Below are positions 61,888-64,000 of a stretch of 64,000 nucleotides of DNA, piece after piece. The notes under the pieces were generated by a model that had not been told where the DNA came from, ran no database searches, and worked only from the letters and a program-made list of their open reading frames with translations. A program made the position numbers and the translations under genes. Source of the DNA: Ketobacter sp036337295 (GTDB lineage: Bacteria; Pseudomonadota; Gammaproteobacteria; Pseudomonadales; Ketobacteraceae). Numbering within the stretch: the stretch's first letter is position 1; each line of letters opens with the position of its first letter. Where the stretch lies: contig JAYZEN010000001.1 in the NCBI GenBank assembly GCA_036337295.1, forward strand, positions 186,001-250,000. The letters are read 5' to 3'.

Positions 61888-63633
61888 TTAACCCAGCTTG
61901 CGCAACGCGGCGTACCAAAGCACATCCAACGGCATCCAGGCCAGATGAATGGCAGTGGCCAACATCATCCCCGCCATCACCAGGCCCCCGGCCAGATACA
62001 GACGCCCCCGCTTGACCGCTTTGGCCTCACTATAGGTAATAATATGCGGAATCACGGCCAATGGTGCTCGCCCCAGGTGCCTGGATACGGCATTGGGTGA
62101 ACGCAGCGTGCGGTCCAGCTTTTCCAGAATAAACAGCATACCCACAGCGCTGGCCGCTGCAAGGATAAACCCGGCCATCACGATCAGCATGCGATTCGGC
62201 CGGACAGGTTTTTCCGGCATCAAGGGCGGCTCGATCAGGGTAAAGCGCTCCCCCTTACTCTCGTCCTCAAGGGATTTGGCCAACCCGGCTTCCAGTTGCT
62301 TGGCTTTCAATTCCTGGTACTTGCGGGTGGTGTTTTCATAATCCCGGGACAGGGACCGGTACTCCCGCTCCACGGTGGGGGCCTGTAACAGTGACACTTC
62401 CAACTCGTCGAGTTTTTCCCGCAGTTTGGCCCGGCTGGACTTCAGGTGGCTCAATTCCACATCCACGGTTTTCAGGGACGTGGCCAGTTGCACATATGAT
62501 GGGTTATCCGCATTGCGCAGGTCAGTACCTTTGTCGGCAGGAAGCTTTTTCAATTTGGCATTGAAAGCCGCGATGACGGATTCCAGACGGCGCACGTCCG
62601 GATGCTCCTCACCATACTTGTTACGCGCGGTTGCCAGCTCTGCCTCATACAGGTCCAGCTGTTTTTCGATGAACGCGGATTCATTGGGGAAATCCCCATC
62701 CCCCACCAGATTCTCCAGTTCCCGTTTGACGCGGATCACATCCGGATGATTTTCGGAATACATGGCCAGATAGGAGATGTACTGGTTTTGCAGCAGTCGC
62801 GCCCGGGCTGCCGGGGTCAACGCTGACTGTTCCCCCGCCCCCACCACCGCGGCATTGGGTTCCTGCTGGGCCAGACTGGCTTCCAGAAACACGCGACGCT
62901 CTTCCAACGACTGGATCTGGCGGCTCAGGTCAAAGTACTCCCGTTCCGTGCGGTCCATCAAACTCATATTGAGGGAAGTCATCTCCGGCAATTTACGCAG
63001 ATTCAACTCCTTGAATTCCGCCAGCTTGGCTTCCAGTTCACGGCTTTTTTGCTCCAGCCGCTTCACTTCTTCCGCCAGGAACGCCTCAGCATCATCCGCC
63101 ATTTCCTGCCGGGTCTTGATATTTTCACTCAAGAATAGGGAGGTCAGTTCGTTGGCCACCAGCTGGGCGGTTTTGGCGCTGTGACTTTCGTAACCGATAT
63201 TGAAAGCGATGGTGGCCTCAATGGGCCGCCCACTGCGGGGGTCCACCACGTCGGCACTGATCATCCGGTGATGGATGTCGTCGCGCATTTCCTCAATCAC
63301 CGATTCCAATGGTTCCTTTTCCCGCTCTTCGGCATAGAGATCGTATTTCTTGATCAGGACCACCAGCTTGGAATAGGTCATCACCCGTTGGATGATCATC
63401 TGGATGCGCTGGTCCGCGAAGCTGGTGACGGTGGAACGCACCAGATCCTGGGGAATTTCCTGCTGTTCGATCAGGATGGTGGATTCAGAGCGATAGGTGG
63501 GCTCCGCGATGATGGCATAAGCCACGCTCAGTGCGAATACCACACACAGGGCAATGAGCGCCGGCTTCATGCGGCGCCGAATTATGCGTATCAGTTCATC
63601 CAGATCCAGCTGATTGTCCGTTGGTGCTTCCAA
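61888..63633 (-). CDS. Wzz-type polysaccharide chain-length determinant / co-polymerase
   Basis: 581 residues. Short N-terminal cytoplasmic part LDLDELIRIIRRR, transmembrane helix 1 (about 23–42), a long periplasmic coiled-coil domain (about 70–460) with many Glu/Lys heptads, transmembrane helix 2 (about 475–495, after the PxxP-like PPLMPEKPVRPNR) and one further hydrophobic hairpin near the C-terminus. It matches Wzz proteins of exosortase systems. The start is TTG 63633, preceded by AGGTAGAGAG; the first ATG would remove the conserved DLDELIRIIRRR segment. It works with Wzy and the CpsD-like protein. Confidence 0.87.
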   Translation of the reverse strand: MEAPTDNQLDLDELIRIIRRRMKPALIALCVVFALSVAYAIIAEPTYRSESTILIEQQEIPQDLVRSTVTSFADQRIQMIIQRVMTYSKLVVLIKKYDLYAEEREKEPLESVIEEMRDDIHHRMISADVVDPRSGRPIEATIAFNIGYESHSAKTAQLVANELTSLFLSENIKTRQEMADDAEAFLAEEVKRLEQKSRELEAKLAEFKELNLRKLPEMTSLNMSLMDRTEREYFDLSRQIQSLEERRVFLEASLAQQEPNAAVVGAGEQSALTPAARARLLQNQYISYLAMYSENHPDVIRVKRELENLVGDGDFPNESAFIEKQLDLYEAELATARNKYGEEHPDVRRLESVIAAFNAKLKKLPADKGTDLRNADNPSYVQLATSLKTVDVELSHLKSSRAKLREKLDELEVSLLQAPTVEREYRSLSRDYENTTRKYQELKAKQLEAGLAKSLEDESKGERFTLIEPPLMPEKPVRPNRMLIVMAGFILAAASAVGMLFILEKLDRTLRSPNAVSRHLGRAPLAVIPHIITYSEAKAVKRGRLYLAGGLVMAGMMLATAIHLAWMPLDVLWYAALRKLG

Positions 63634-63670
63634 TGTCTCTCTACCTGTTGTTCAGTTTTCTTGAAATCCG

Positions 63671-64000
63671 CTACCATTCAAATGGTGTTGGTGTCCAATA
63701 CAGTCCCAGGGTCACCCGGTTCGACTCCGTGTCATTATTGCTCGTGATGTAGCGCCGATAAATGTAGCGATAGTTTCCCCGCACACTGAGGGATTTCCGA
63801 AACCGCCAATCGAACCCCATCAGGCCATAGGCCACGTCAATGTTGTCCCGATTATCCGTGTCAATCTCGCTTCTCTGCTCACTGGCGTAGGCACGCACAT
63901 TGAGGCGGACATTCTCGCTCAGGCGGGTATTTGCCACCATTTCCAAGCGGCGCTCATCAATGAGCAGGCCGGAGGTGTTGGGCAGAATCTCCTGATAGTA
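63671..64000 (-). CDS. C-terminal part of an outer-membrane beta-barrel protein of the exosortase locus (partial)
   Basis: The frame runs off the right edge; 109 residues are visible. They consist of alternating beta strands (LEMVANTRLSENVRLNVRAY, VAYGLMGFDWRFRKSLSVRG, YRYIYRRYITSNNDTESNRV) and end in TPTPFEW, an aromatic C-terminus typical of proteins inserted by the BAM complex. In exosortase loci the gene before the Wzz/CpsD pair is often a TIGR03016-type barrel protein, which fits here. The N-terminal part is outside the window, so the family assignment is tentative. Confidence 0.65.
   Translation of the reverse strand, partial: YYQEILPNTSGLLIDERRLEMVANTRLSENVRLNVRAYASEQRSEIDTDNRDNIDVAYGLMGFDWRFRKSLSVRGNYRYIYRRYITSNNDTESNRVTLGLYWTPTPFEW

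Noticed and set aside
1..64000. CRISPR array
   Set aside because: No series of regularly spaced identical repeats and no cas gene was seen anywhere in the window.

Overview
The window looks like a chromosomal segment of a free-living, probably marine or oil-associated gammaproteobacterium of the Pseudomonadales/Oceanospirillales type. The evidence is the gene order folB–plsY–tsaD–rpsU–yqeY–dnaG–rpoD–tRNA, the moderately GC-rich composition, a Fur-box-controlled TonB receptor and an exosortase-linked polysaccharide locus. This placement is an inference from gene order and protein style; no database search was run.

Layout. (1) 1–9.9 kb, housekeeping: the tail of a folM-like reductase, folK, folB, plsY, tsaD, the rpsU–yqeY–dnaG–rpoD macromolecular-synthesis operon, a CAT-anticodon tRNA with its own promoter, an EF-P paralogue (yeiP) and an M42-type peptidase. 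(2) 9.9–17.0 kb, accessory: a Fic/Doc-like gene overlaps the start of a gene for a ~1,940-residue DUF4011 / SF1 helicase / Vsr-like nuclease / DUF3320 protein, which looks like a defence module. A possible 38-codon gene follows it. (3) 17–25.3 kb: an SGNH hydrolase; a TonB receptor, two small membrane proteins and a PepSY protein behind a near-perfect Fur box; an RhlE-type helicase; and a LuxR-type regulator whose receiver has Glu in place of the phospho-acceptor Asp.

(4) 25.3–38.2 kb, the most unusual region. A three-gene operon on the minus strand encodes a secreted 558-residue protein, a 2,987-residue secreted protein and a SurA/PpiC-like lipoprotein foldase. The giant protein seems to have a beta-propeller-like N-terminal part and a helical C-terminal part whose layout recalls the pore-forming section of Tc-toxin A subunits. 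A thrombospondin-type-3 protein with a C-terminal sorting tail is divergently encoded. (5) 38.2–41.8 kb: a TetR regulator and a sterol-desaturase-family gene share a control region with a clear promoter and a 19-bp palindromic operator. A GlyGly-CTERM surface protein follows.

(6) 41.9–64 kb, an exosortase/exopolysaccharide locus: a PrsT-like TPR lipoprotein, a WecA-like initiating transferase, an XrtD-like exosortase fused to EpsI, a GT39-like transferase, Wzx, a PL10 pectate lyase, three GT4 glycosyltransferases, a sulfotransferase, a Wzy-like polymerase, a TPLPA-tailed exosortase substrate, an Asn-synthase-like ATPase, a TIGR03790 protein, a CpsD-like ATPase with degenerate Walker motifs, a Wzz-like co-polymerase and the end of an outer-membrane beta-barrel protein. 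Together these should build, export, modify and trim a sulfated, probably uronate-containing surface polysaccharide and attach or release exosortase-sorted proteins.
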